Assembly (NCBI GenBank): GCA_013375495.1
Contig: JABXKC010000024.1
Span: 1 to 60,472, forward strand
DNA: 60,472 nucleotides
Origin: Promethearchaeota archaeon
GTDB taxonomy: Archaea > Asgardarchaeota > Lokiarchaeia > Sigynarchaeales > SOKP01
Direction: 5' to 3'
Both the position numbers and the translations under genes were made by a program. The notes below the pieces were generated by a model. It had not been told where the DNA came from. It did not search any database and saw only the letters and a list, made by a program, of their open reading frames with translations. Position 1 is the first letter of the stretch, and the number at the start of each line of letters is the position of its first letter. Positions 1 through 8,943 of this stretch are shown here, in pieces.

Positions 1-1160
<1,160 letters not shown>

Positions 1161-1262
1161 TCATTTTGATATTGCTCTTTCTTCTTTTTTTTCCATTTTT
1201 AACAAACTTTTGTTGCATTATCTATACAAGAACGCCTAGTATATATGTGAATACTTAATGAT

Positions 1263-1293
1263 TTATTATACAAGAATCATTCTTATATAATAA
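1263..1293. promoter_or_regulatory. 31-bp near-perfect palindrome, likely Fur/PerR operator
   Basis: The sequence is an inverted repeat centred on position 1278. Fourteen of fifteen arm pairs match; only 1271/1285 fails. The core is AAGAATCATTCTT and the outer arms are TTATTATA and TATAATAA. It sits between the divergent katG (start 1151) and perR-like (start 1390) genes, roughly 100 bp from each. The form resembles AT-rich Per/Fur boxes. A second, weaker 6-2-6 repeat (ATAATA/TATTAT) overlaps its right edge at 1287-1300. Binding by the adjacent regulator is inferred. Confidence 0.72.
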
Positions 1294-1389
1294 CTATTAT
1301 CAAACAGTAATCATTATTAATATAGCTTATGTTTTATTTTAATAAGATTTTAAACTATAACTACTCATCATAATTACTCGGTGGTTTAA

Positions 1390-1803
1390 TTGGATACTAA
1401 TTATATCATAAAAATGCTTAGAGAAAAAGGTCTTAAAGTAACCACTCAACGCTTAGCAATATGTACCTTTATCCTATCTCGAAAAGATCATCCTACAGCT
1501 GAACAAATATACCAAGAATTAAGAGATGAGTATCCAACGATAAGTTTGGGAACGATATATAAAACATTACACCTATTAAAAGAATTAGGATTAATTCAAG
1601 AACTAGGTTTCAACGAGGGAAGTGTAAGATATGATCCAGATATGGAACTCCACATTAATATGGTATGTTCTAAGTGTGGAAAAATATCTGATTATAAAAC
1701 TGAAAACGTAGAAAAACTATGGAGTGCTATTATATCCAATCTAAGAATTAAACCCAAAGGACAGCGCATTGATATATATTATGAATGCGAAGATTGTAAA
1801 TAA
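1390..1803 (+). CDS. perR: Fur/PerR-family metal-dependent transcriptional regulator
   Basis: A 137-residue repressor of the Fur superfamily. The N-terminal winged helix spans about residues 1-80 (TTQRLAI, then TISLGTIYKTL). The C-terminal dimerisation domain has two structural zinc pairs, C93-x2-C96 and C133-x2-C136. Regulatory ligands expected in PerR are mostly present: H34, D82 or nearby, H88 and D101, but the position of the second His of the HxH pair is N90. The start is TTG at 1390 with GGTGG about five bases upstream. It is divergent from katG across a strong palindrome, so peroxide or iron control of katG and of itself is likely. PerR versus Fur cannot be settled by sequence alone. 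Confidence 0.9.
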   Translation: MDTNYIIKMLREKGLKVTTQRLAICTFILSRKDHPTAEQIYQELRDEYPTISLGTIYKTLHLLKELGLIQELGFNEGSVRYDPDMELHINMVCSKCGKISDYKTENVEKLWSAIISNLRIKPKGQRIDIYYECEDCK

Positions 1804-1909
1804 AATGTGTTTGAACAATTTTTTCTATTCTCATTTTTAAAGTTTTAATTAGAATCAAATATTCTACTTATTAAATTTTCATGTAAATACCTTCTTAAAG
1901 AGATGTAAA

Positions 1910-3166
1910 ATGCAAGAAAAAATAATAAAGGATGAAATTCTAGAAAAGATTACTTTAGAGAATGTTTTTAAGATTTTTAACGACAATATTTTTCCGATGC
2001 TAAATAACGAGGAAAAGGATTTTTGTAACCAACTCCAAAAATTTTGCTTAGAGCTTGACCCTAAAATCGATAAATCTAAAGATGTTTATGTACTGTTTCC
2101 AGAACTTGGAAAGCACGGTTATATGCAGCGAATCAATAAATGGAAAGACTTCACCCCATACGGGATGAAAAAAGAAATATTGATGGGTACGCATTTATCA
2201 TTATTAGATCCTCAATTAGAACTAGCAAGGTTAGCTAGTGGGATTTTGTGTGGTAATCCAACGTTTCACTATTACGAACACGGGGGAACAGGTGATATAA
2301 TTCAAAAAGTTCAAGACGAATTAATGTCTGGACAGAAAATTGGATGTATAGGAATTACCGAACCTGAAAGAGGCTCTGATGCGGTCAATATGACGACCGT
2401 TGCAACTAAAGATGGAGATTCTGTGATTTATAACGGGGAAAAAGTATACACTACAAATGGTCCAAAAGCAGATTATTTCTGTACTTATGGAGTATATGAC
2501 ACAAGTAATCCGCGCGATACTATGGTTCAAGCAATGATCAAAAGAGATTTTGGGGTGAGAACTGAAAGATTGAAAATCAATTCGGTTCCACGAGTTCACA
2601 TTGCACACACCTATTTGGAGAATGTAAAAATCCCTAACGATTATATCTTAGCTGACGATGGATTAGGCTACGTTAGATTGTTTGAAGGATTGGTCCCTGA
2701 ACGTTTAGGAATAATGGGCTCAGGTATTGGAATCTGTTGGTCAGGTTTAATATACGGGATTCTTTATACAAACCTTAGAAAGCAATTTGGCAAGCCAGTA
2801 ATTAGATATCAGGGCGTTGGTTATGGATTAGCCGATCTGCTTACTAAATCTACAGCTGCTACAAGTTTGGCATTACAAGCGGCTACAATTTATGATGAGA
2901 AGATACTTTTTGCCGATAAACCTTCAAAGGAGGCAGAAAAATGGGCTGCAGGTATTTCGTCCCAAGGTAAATATTACACAGCAAAGCTAACACACGAAAT
3001 TTGTTACGAAGTTCAACAACTTATGGGCGGAATCAGCGTAACGGATAACACACCAGTAGATGAGCTATCTGATGTAAGTAAGATTGAGGAAGTTATTGGT
3101 GGGGCCCGGAATATTCAACTTCTTCTAATTCAATCTCAAATCCAAAGATTTATGAGACTAATATAA
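1910..3166 (+). CDS. acyl-CoA dehydrogenase family flavoprotein
   Basis: FAD enzyme that would introduce a 2,3-double bond into an acyl-CoA thioester, of 418 residues. The family signature GITEPERGSD is at about 148-157 and RKQFGKPV is in the C-terminal helical domain. The usual catalytic Glu of the C-terminal loop (as in medium-chain enzymes) is replaced: that region reads EEVIGGARNIQ. A Glu occurs instead in VPERLGI (E264), matching the alternative position used by isovaleryl- and long-chain acyl-CoA dehydrogenases. The gene stands alone, 107 bp after perR. It may work with the hydroxyacyl-CoA dehydrogenase and enoyl-CoA hydratase at 21-24 kb. Substrate is unknown. Confidence 0.93.
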   Translation: MQEKIIKDEILEKITLENVFKIFNDNIFPMLNNEEKDFCNQLQKFCLELDPKIDKSKDVYVLFPELGKHGYMQRINKWKDFTPYGMKKEILMGTHLSLLDPQLELARLASGILCGNPTFHYYEHGGTGDIIQKVQDELMSGQKIGCIGITEPERGSDAVNMTTVATKDGDSVIYNGEKVYTTNGPKADYFCTYGVYDTSNPRDTMVQAMIKRDFGVRTERLKINSVPRVHIAHTYLENVKIPNDYILADDGLGYVRLFEGLVPERLGIMGSGIGICWSGLIYGILYTNLRKQFGKPVIRYQGVGYGLADLLTKSTAATSLALQAATIYDEKILFADKPSKEAEKWAAGISSQGKYYTAKLTHEICYEVQQLMGGISVTDNTPVDELSDVSKIEEVIGGARNIQLLLIQSQIQRFMRLI

Positions 3167-3214
3167 ATATATATTTTTCTTTTTTATTTTGAAGGATGTT
3201 TTATTCTATTCCAG

Positions 3215-3303
3215 AATCAAGAATGATAGAAACCTAAGAATAATACTTGTCTAATAACTCGCGATATTTTATGAAATTTAATAAGGCGGTTAAAATCAAT
3301 GGT
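3215..3303 (-). pseudogene. fragment of a TauE/SafE permease gene
   Basis: The minus strand encodes [16 protein letters not shown], nearly the same as [16 protein letters not shown] of the intact permease gene at 7931-8695. DNA similarity is strong over about 3247-3300 and weaker to about 3215. The fragment supplies the last ~23 codons and the stop of the truncated aldolase ORF that overlaps it. It is a recombination remnant, not an independent gene. Confidence 0.75.
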
Positions 3304-3680
3304 TTAGGCATTTCTGGTTCTTCGTCAGCTCCTATATTGATGTGAATTGAGACTCTATCCGCTCCCATTTTTAACGCTCGCTCTACTGAGCACACTAACA
3401 CTTTTTTATTTGGATTTGGTGTTAAATTGGTTGCTCCTGAAAGATGAACTATTAGTCCTATGTCTTTCCCGTATTGTCTATGACCGGCTCCAATCATTCC
3501 TGAGTGCTCCAATACAGCGTTTGCCCCACCTAATGCAACTTTATCGATCATCTCAACCAAATTTTCTAACCCTTTAATAGTACCCATCGTTAAACCATGA
3601 TCCATGGGAATAATTATAGTCTTTTTACTTTTCCGATCAAACAACCGTTCAAGTCTTATTCTCTTTCCTAGATTCGACAT
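3234..3680 (-). pseudogene. truncated, chimeric copy of the DhnA-type aldolase
   Basis: Residues 1-125 closely match the intact aldolase at 15145-15939, including the start MSNLGK, MDHGLT and EHSGM. After GADEEPEM the protein switches to a piece of TauE permease and stops at 148 residues, against 264 in the intact copy. The Schiff-base Lys, the YPRG segment and the phosphate-binding loops are all lost, so it cannot be an active aldolase. Similarity to the intact locus also continues upstream, through the intergenic region to the end of nadB, so a block of about 490 bp was copied. It may still be expressed as a fragment, but is best read as a pseudogene. Confidence 0.85.
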
Positions 3681-3789
3681 TCTAATTCAAACAATTAGTT
3701 TTACTCAAATTATTCTTTATAAATGACAGTACAAATATAAAATTATACCTATAAAAAAAGATAACTACCAAGGTCTCCTAAGAGTAGTA
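3681..3789 (-). other. duplicated aldolase upstream region plus last codons of nadB
   Basis: This stretch matches 15940-16050, the region between the intact aldolase and nadB. Shared strings include AATGACAGTA, AAAATTATACCT and CCAAGGTCT. The part at 3765-3789 encodes the NadB C-terminus TTLRRPW and a stop (TAG here, TAA in the intact gene). Homology ends abruptly at about 3789, where a beta-helix protein fragment begins. Confidence 0.8.
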
Positions 3790-4056
3790 TTACATAATTA
3801 CACGTTTACAGAAAACGGACAGATAGATCAATCAGCATAGGACGCTTTACTTGAAGGGAGTGTTGACATTACCTTTTATGCCATTGATATCGCAGGAAAT
3901 GAAGCATGTGAAGATGTCACAGTAATCAAGGACATTTCAGCAGGAGGATTAGATCCAGGAGTTATTGTAGCAATATTAGTTGTTTCTGTAGCGGGCGGAT
4001 TAGCATTAATAGGTGCTGCCTACATATTTCTCAAAAAGCGAAGAGCATCAGCGTAA
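3790..4056 (+). pseudogene. 3' remnant of a NosD-like beta-helix surface protein
   Basis: The plus strand encodes LHNYTFTENGQIDQSA, a TAG at 3838, then DALLEGSVDITFYA, a hydrophobic membrane segment and a KKRR tail, ending at TAA 4054. The same C-terminal module ends the proteins at 4665-6713 and 9237-13532, which read IDQSAW where this copy has the TAG, so it is a TGG-to-TAG nonsense change. The N-terminal signal and all beta-helix repeats are missing. It abuts the duplicated nadB tail at 3789, so it was cut by rearrangement. Confidence 0.85.
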
Positions 4057-4072
4057 TTTTCAATTATATTAC

Positions 4073-4083
4073 TTTTTTTTTTT
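4073..4083 (+). terminator. poly-T terminator after the beta-helix remnant
   Basis: A run of eleven T on the plus strand, 17 bases after the stop of the remnant. Archaeal polymerases terminate at such U-tracts. It suggests the former gene end was kept with its terminator. Confidence 0.45.
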
Positions 4084-4167
4084 GGTAAATTTTAATAGTA
4101 GTAAAATGTCTTTATCAAGTAAATTTTATTTTTAAATATTATTTCCATATTTTTTTTTATTTAATTT

Positions 4168-4290
4168 TTAACTCCGATAGACATATATCTTCTTATTTGA
4201 GTCTTCAGTAATAATGGACAATTTATGAAACTCAAACGAATTAGAGACAACTCGAGCACCAGGTTTAAGTACCATCTCAACATTTAAGTA
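4168..4290 (-). pseudogene. possible 3' remnant of a SAM-dependent methyltransferase
   Basis: On the minus strand, about 35 codons before a TAA (4168-4170) read EMVLKPGARVVSNSFEF, then HKLSIITED and KKIYVYRS. The pattern 'L-kpGarVVSn-F', followed by a short strand ending in IYVY, is typical of the last strands of class I methyltransferases. Going upstream the frame is broken by TAG after YYLNV, and neighbouring frames are also interrupted. There is no start. It is therefore a decayed gene end. Moderate confidence, because the match is short. Confidence 0.45.
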
Positions 4291-4369
4291 ATACTAAGTC
4301 TAATTTTTATGTGCAATCTAAGATAAAAACTTCTGGATCATATACCTAATGTTTTGAGATTAAAATCTA

Positions 4370-4664
4370 CTTACAAACTGAAGCGTGAGAAAAAATTCAC
4401 CTTTTAAAAATCAAAAACAAATAAACTAGAGATGTCATTGATCAAATTCAAGCATTAAATTTAACATTTTTGTCTGTTACATGTTTTTTTACTTCACTTT
4501 TCAGTGGTTTTCGGAAAGAAAATCATATAAAAATGGTGGAAAATGATTGAATAACATTTTATTGAATTTTTACATAAAGTCTATCAAGAGAAAAAAAAGT
4601 ATATCGTTATATATAAGTTAATCCAAATAGAGATTATCCAAACAAAATTTTTTGGGATAAGAAT
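4370..4664 (+). repeat. duplicated upstream region, copy A
   Basis: About 295 bp before the first beta-helix gene match 8944-9236 before the second. Both begin at CTTACAAACTG and run to the ATG. Conserved blocks include AAAATCAAAAACAAATAAA, GATCAAATTCAA, TGGTTTTCG followed by AAAGAAAATCA, and AAAAGTATATCGTTATATATA. Such extended similarity outside genes suggests that promoter and gene were duplicated together and may be co-regulated. The stretch 4291-4369 before it shows nothing else recognisable. Confidence 0.82.
4601..4617 (+). promoter_or_regulatory. TATA-type promoter element of beta-helix gene 1
   Basis: ATATCGTTATATATAAG lies 48-64 bases before the ATG at 4665. The same sequence occurs at the same distance in the paralogous region (9175-9190). 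The TATATATAA core fits an archaeal TATA box, implying a short 5' leader. Assignment is by sequence and conservation only. Confidence 0.5.
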
Positions 4665-6713
4665 ATGAAATCTAATACAAAAAAATTAGCAATTCTATTA
4701 GTTATAGGGCTCGTTTTTCCTTTAATTCTTAATTATAACTTTAATTTCAGCAATAACCATAACCATAAACCTAATGTTGTTAATCTAAAAAAATCAGGAG
4801 GGTATAGTGAGTCTTTCATTCATATTGACGGAAGCATTCCTGGGAATTGGTCTGATACAGTAAGTACCTATTCTTGGTGTGATGGTTCGGGTACTTGGGA
4901 AGATCCTTATATTATTGAAAATGTTACGGTTGATTGTGGTGGTACTGGGAGTGGAATTTTAATAGAAAATTCAGATACCGATTATTTTATCATAAGAAAT
5001 TGCACGGTTTACAACGCGGGAGATGTAAATTGGGACGGGGGAATCCTATTGGAAAACGTAAATAACGGAACCTTAACAAATAATAACTGTTCAAACAACC
5101 CTAAGTATGGAATAGCCTTGGTTAACGACTGTGATAATAACACGATCTCGGGAAACACCGCAAACAATAATTCGTTGATGGGGATGCGATTTGATTCTGA
5201 TTGCAATTACAATAACATCTCGGGAAACACCGCAAATAATAATACCTTCGGGATATATATAACTAATTCCGATAACAATAACATCTCGGGAAACACCGCA
5301 AATAATAATGACTACGGGATAGAAATACATAATTCCGATAACAATAAATTTCTCAATAACATTGTAAATTATAACAATAGGTTCGGGGTCTATTTCGCTT
5401 CTTCCGATTGGAATAGTATTATGGGAAATACTGTTGATGATAATGCAATGAATGGGATAGAATTAGCTAGTGCTCATAACAATACCATCACGGGAAACAC
5501 CGTAAACAGAAATTTGGGCGGACTACTTTTGATATTTAGTAATGATAATTACATTTCGGAAAATGTTTTGAAAAATAACGGACTCTGCATTTTCGAATAT
5601 CACTGCACCGACAATATTATCGAAAATAATGATTGTTCGGGTTCCACATTACAGGCACCAATCGAGATCGATGGCTCTGCAACCGGTATTGGTGCACATA
5701 ATTGGATGTGGGCAGAAAGTCAATCTTGGTGTTCTGGTGCAGGAACTTGGAGCGACCCATATATCATTGAAAATCTTGACATCAATGGTTTAGGAACAGA
5801 ATATGGTATTAACATACAAAACTCGGATGTATTTTTCATCATTCAAGGTTGCACGATTATGAATTCTTTCATAGGGATCCATTTAAACAATGTAAATAGT
5901 TCTCGATTAATTGATAATAACTGTTCAAATAATTACGAACAGGGAATTACGCTTAGATATTGTGATAATAACACGATCTCAGGAAACACCGCTAACTATA
6001 ACTCTAACGGGATATATTTATATCATTACTGTGATAATAACACGATCTCAGGAAACATCATAAATAAAAATCACATAGGGATAACATTTGATACTGGGTG
6101 TGATAATAACATCATCTATCAAAATTTCTTTCTAAAAAATGCAATACATGCGTTCGATGATGGAATTGGCAATACATGGAATAGCACTACAATTGGAAAT
6201 TATTGGGATAATTGGACAAGTCCAGATATAAGCCCATTAGATGGAATTGTGGATGTTCCATATACATATATAGGTGGGTCTGCGGGAAGTATCGATTATT
6301 TACCTATAGCAGAAGATGGTGTACCAGTAATAGTTATTAATTCACCTGATCCCGGTGATGTATTTGGTGTTTCTGCTCCGTCTTTCAATGTAATAGTTAC
6401 TGATATTAAAATAGATTCAATGTGGTATTCTCTAGATGGAGGATTACATAACTATACTTTTACGGTAAACGGCACGATTGATCAATCTGCGTGGGCCGCA
6501 TTGCCTGAAGGAAACGTTACCATCACATTTTATGCTAAAGATATAATAGGAAATGAAGCATTTGAATCCGTTGTAGTAACCAAAACTAATGATATAGGAC
6601 CAGTTATTATTATTACTATTATAATTATCTCTATAATAGGCGGGGCAGCACTAATAGGTATTGGTTATATCTATTTTAAAAAACGTCAAAACCCAGATCG
6701 AATCTCAGAGTAA
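4665..6713 (+). CDS. NosD-like parallel beta-helix surface protein 1
   Basis: A 682-residue predicted surface protein. Residues 1-30 form a signal or anchor segment (KKLAILLVIGLVFPLIL). Two blocks of beta-helix repeats follow, about 85-330 and 370-490, built on the unit NNTISGNTANNN with 23-24 residues per turn and ending with YWDNW. Then comes one Ig-like domain near 550-640 (MWYSLDGGLHNYTF, LPEGNVTITFYAKD) and a C-terminal membrane helix with a KKRQ stop-transfer tail. The protein is therefore probably displayed outside the cell and held by its C-terminus. Beta-helix proteins often bind or cleave polysaccharide; no catalytic residues are recognised here. It is the smaller paralogue of the gene at 9237. 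Confidence 0.88.
   Translation: MKSNTKKLAILLVIGLVFPLILNYNFNFSNNHNHKPNVVNLKKSGGYSESFIHIDGSIPGNWSDTVSTYSWCDGSGTWEDPYIIENVTVDCGGTGSGILIENSDTDYFIIRNCTVYNAGDVNWDGGILLENVNNGTLTNNNCSNNPKYGIALVNDCDNNTISGNTANNNSLMGMRFDSDCNYNNISGNTANNNTFGIYITNSDNNNISGNTANNNDYGIEIHNSDNNKFLNNIVNYNNRFGVYFASSDWNSIMGNTVDDNAMNGIELASAHNNTITGNTVNRNLGGLLLIFSNDNYISENVLKNNGLCIFEYHCTDNIIENNDCSGSTLQAPIEIDGSATGIGAHNWMWAESQSWCSGAGTWSDPYIIENLDINGLGTEYGINIQNSDVFFIIQGCTIMNSFIGIHLNNVNSSRLIDNNCSNNYEQGITLRYCDNNTISGNTANYNSNGIYLYHYCDNNTISGNIINKNHIGITFDTGCDNNIIYQNFFLKNAIHAFDDGIGNTWNSTTIGNYWDNWTSPDISPLDGIVDVPYTYIGGSAGSIDYLPIAEDGVPVIVINSPDPGDVFGVSAPSFNVIVTDIKIDSMWYSLDGGLHNYTFTVNGTIDQSAWAALPEGNVTITFYAKDIIGNEAFESVVVTKTNDIGPVIIITIIIISIIGGAALIGIGYIYFKKRQNPDRISE
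5090..6120 (+). repeat. coding tandem repeats of beta-helix turns (gene 1)
   Basis: Near-identical DNA units such as TCGGGAAACACCGCAAA recur about every 69-72 bases, in two clusters (5090-5560 and 5930-6120). They encode SGNTANNN turns. DNA identity between units is higher than structure alone needs, pointing to unequal recombination or recent expansion. Confidence 0.7.
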
Positions 6714-6858
6714 TTTTACCCAATATCTTTTTTCTTTTTTTCTTTTTTCTTTTCTTATAAGAAGCTTATAAGGAATATTAATAAGTTAAATTTGGTATTA
6801 TCTCTTTAGGAAAGAATTACTTTAAAAAAATTTAAACTTAGGAGCGATTCTCTAAACC

Positions 6859-7116
6859 ATGGAAGAAATGACACATGAAAATTATAGGAAAATCATGAGA
6901 AACTTCAAAGGCAGAATGGAGCTTATGAATAAAACACCAACCAGAGATAGAGTTAACATTTTTTTTGAGTTATGTGACTTTGGCATAAATAGTTATATTA
7001 AAACTGAAAAAGAGAGGTTCCCCGATAAGTCAATTAATGAAATTATTCTAGAAATGCATAAATTTCATGACAAAATGAGAGCAATAGGGAGAAAAAAAGA
7101 TGGAAGTATATTATAA
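6859..7116 (+). CDS. small conserved-looking protein preceding a nucleotidyltransferase
   Basis: An 85-residue charged, mostly helical protein with no recognised family. Its last 17 bases overlap the start of the next gene in another frame, so the two are translationally coupled. It lacks cysteines for zinc binding other than one in FFELCDFG, and has no membrane segment. A tightly coupled small protein ahead of a nucleotidyltransferase is the layout of several toxin-antitoxin and HEPN/MNT-like pairs, but this protein shows no HEPN RxxxxH motif. Function unknown. Confidence 0.7.
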   Translation: MEEMTHENYRKIMRNFKGRMELMNKTPTRDRVNIFFELCDFGINSYIKTEKERFPDKSINEIILEMHKFHDKMRAIGRKKDGSIL

Positions 7117-7729
7117 AAATGCGTTTATTCAGTTAATTAATTTTCTTGAACAATTGGAAAAAGATAAGGGTATTAAATATTATTTAGTCGGTGGAGTTTT
7201 GACTAGTATTTACTCTGAAACAAGGTCCACAACCGATATTGATTTTGTAGTAGATATATTTTCAGCAAACTTGACTCTTGCTAATTTTATTTCGCTGTTG
7301 CAGCAAAATGAGTTTTATCCTTTTCAGGATTGGATTACTACTATTGCTCTAGCTAAAAAAACAAACCTTATTCAATATTTAGACAAACAAGAAAGAATTA
7401 AGCTCGATAATTATATTATTGATAAGGATAATAAAAGTAAATACAAAATAATAGGTCTTATCGCCCTAGAAAGGAGGATCAGAATCAATTTCGCCGATAT
7501 TGAATGTTGGGCAGCCTCTAAAGAGGATTTTATTTTATCTAAATTAGTTTTTGGAGGTTGGCAAGACTATTCTGACGCTTTAGCATGTTGGATCAGATTT
7601 AATAATACTTTAGATATTCTATATTTAGGAAAAATCAGTAAAGAATTGGGAATACAAAAAGAATTTAATCTGCTAAAATCTGGAATTGACGATCCAGACG
7701 ATTATTTTAAACAAGTTAATAGCTACTAA
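7100..7729 (+). CDS. nucleotidyltransferase of the MNT/AbiEii-like superfamily
   Basis: A 209-residue protein with the polymerase-beta-type signature YLVGGVLTSIYSETRST followed by DIDF: G31-G32 and metal-binding D46 and D48. A third acidic residue is probably in the strand RINFADIEC. The rest is helical (KEDFILSKLVFGG, DYSDALACW) as in DUF6036/AbiEii-like enzymes. Such proteins transfer nucleotides to tRNA or proteins and often act as toxins. It overlaps the 85-residue gene upstream, suggesting a two-gene unit. Substrate and role are inferred. Confidence 0.75.
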   Translation: MEVYYKNAFIQLINFLEQLEKDKGIKYYLVGGVLTSIYSETRSTTDIDFVVDIFSANLTLANFISLLQQNEFYPFQDWITTIALAKKTNLIQYLDKQERIKLDNYIIDKDNKSKYKIIGLIALERRIRINFADIECWAASKEDFILSKLVFGGWQDYSDALACWIRFNNTLDILYLGKISKELGIQKEFNLLKSGIDDPDDYFKQVNSY

Positions 7730-7930
7730 CTAAGTTCCGTTCCAAAATCTATTTTTCGTTCTTTTTGTCAGTTAATCAAATTTAAAATTGATGAAACAAT
7801 AGATTTGACTCTATTAACTAAGAGGAAACAAAAAAATATCACAAAAAATAAATTGTTTTTTATTCAAAAGATAAAAAAAAATAGGCTAATTTAAAAGTTT
7901 TATCTCAAAAAAAAATTCGGTTAAATCTGT

Positions 7931-8695
7931 TTAATAAAGAACTAAACCGACTACGGATGTTACGATTGACTTTACACTAATCACTATTAGAAAACAAAAA
8001 ACTACAACTTGAAATGCTTTTATGGGAATTTTAGGAGTAAGTCGTTGCCCAAATTTAGTTCCAAGAAAGATTATTGGAAACCCCAAAAGAAACAGTATAA
8101 ACAAATCATAAGGAAAAATATTTGTTATGAAATAAAATGGAGTTCTTGCAATAGAAAGAGAGAATCCAATCGCAGCGAAATTTTCAATAAAATTTTCTCT
8201 AAAATGCCCCGTTTTTTCAAGCATTGCCACATTAAGTGGTCCTGCTGCGCTTATCAATGCAGTTAATAATCCATAGCTGAATCCACCAGCTATTATTAAG
8301 GGAGACGTAGAATTTAATCGGTTCTCAAACTCAATATTGTGTTTTTTTTTTAAATATTCGTTTAATTTTATTGCAGAATAGCCAAGAATAAAGACCCCAA
8401 GAATCAGTTCTATCCATTCTAACCTAATTTCAATAAACAAAAAAGTTCCAAAGATAGTTGCGGGGATACCTAACGATAAAAATCTCATAAAGTAGCCCTT
8501 ATCCAATAATTGGTAATATTTTATGAAATTTAACAAGGCGGTTAAGATACCCCATAGATTTACTAGAATTACCGCGTTTTTAATTCCAATTATGGGAGTA
8601 ATGATGGGGATTAAGATTAGAGCGTCACCAAATCCAATTACTCCATAAACCAAGCTCGAAAAAAAAATGGCAATTAATGAGAGATAGATAATCAT
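7931..8695 (-). CDS. TauE/SafE-family membrane permease (DUF81)
   Basis: A 254-residue protein made almost wholly of hydrophobic helices, about eight. The family's N-terminal motif is present (SSLVYGVIGFGDALILIP) and repeats in mirror form in the second half (GGFSYGLLTALISAAGPL). Members export sulfite, sulfoacetate or other organosulfur anions, or import related compounds; the substrate here is not visible. It stands alone between the nucleotidyltransferase pair and the second beta-helix gene. A piece of a close copy ([10 protein letters not shown]) is fused to the aldolase pseudogene near 3.3 kb. The 541 bases from 8696 to 9236 hold only the paralogous promoter region. Confidence 0.88.
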   Translation of the reverse strand: MIIYLSLIAIFFSSLVYGVIGFGDALILIPIITPIIGIKNAVILVNLWGILTALLNFIKYYQLLDKGYFMRFLSLGIPATIFGTFLFIEIRLEWIELILGVFILGYSAIKLNEYLKKKHNIEFENRLNSTSPLIIAGGFSYGLLTALISAAGPLNVAMLEKTGHFRENFIENFAAIGFSLSIARTPFYFITNIFPYDLFILFLLGFPIIFLGTKFGQRLTPKIPIKAFQVVVFCFLIVISVKSIVTSVVGLVLY

Positions 8696-8943
8696 GTTAA
8701 AATTTGTTGTTTTTATTCATCTAATTTCTAAAAAAGGTCCTTTAATTTTTAATCATGTGAATTTTCTATCTCTTTATGTTTAAATATGAAATGGAAAACT
8801 CCAATATCGCATTTATTTATTCCTTTTTTTTCTATGTTTTTATATATTGCTAAAATATAAGATTATCATCAATTAGAATCAAATACTTATTATTTGTTTA
8901 CCTTAGAAATAGATAACTTAAAAATTAGGGAATATAATTAGAA

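Noticed and set aside
3838..3840. In-frame TAG in the beta-helix remnant as a pyrrolysine codon
   Set aside because: Both intact paralogues have Trp (TGG) here and the gene is 5'-truncated, so a TGG-to-TAG nonsense change is far simpler.
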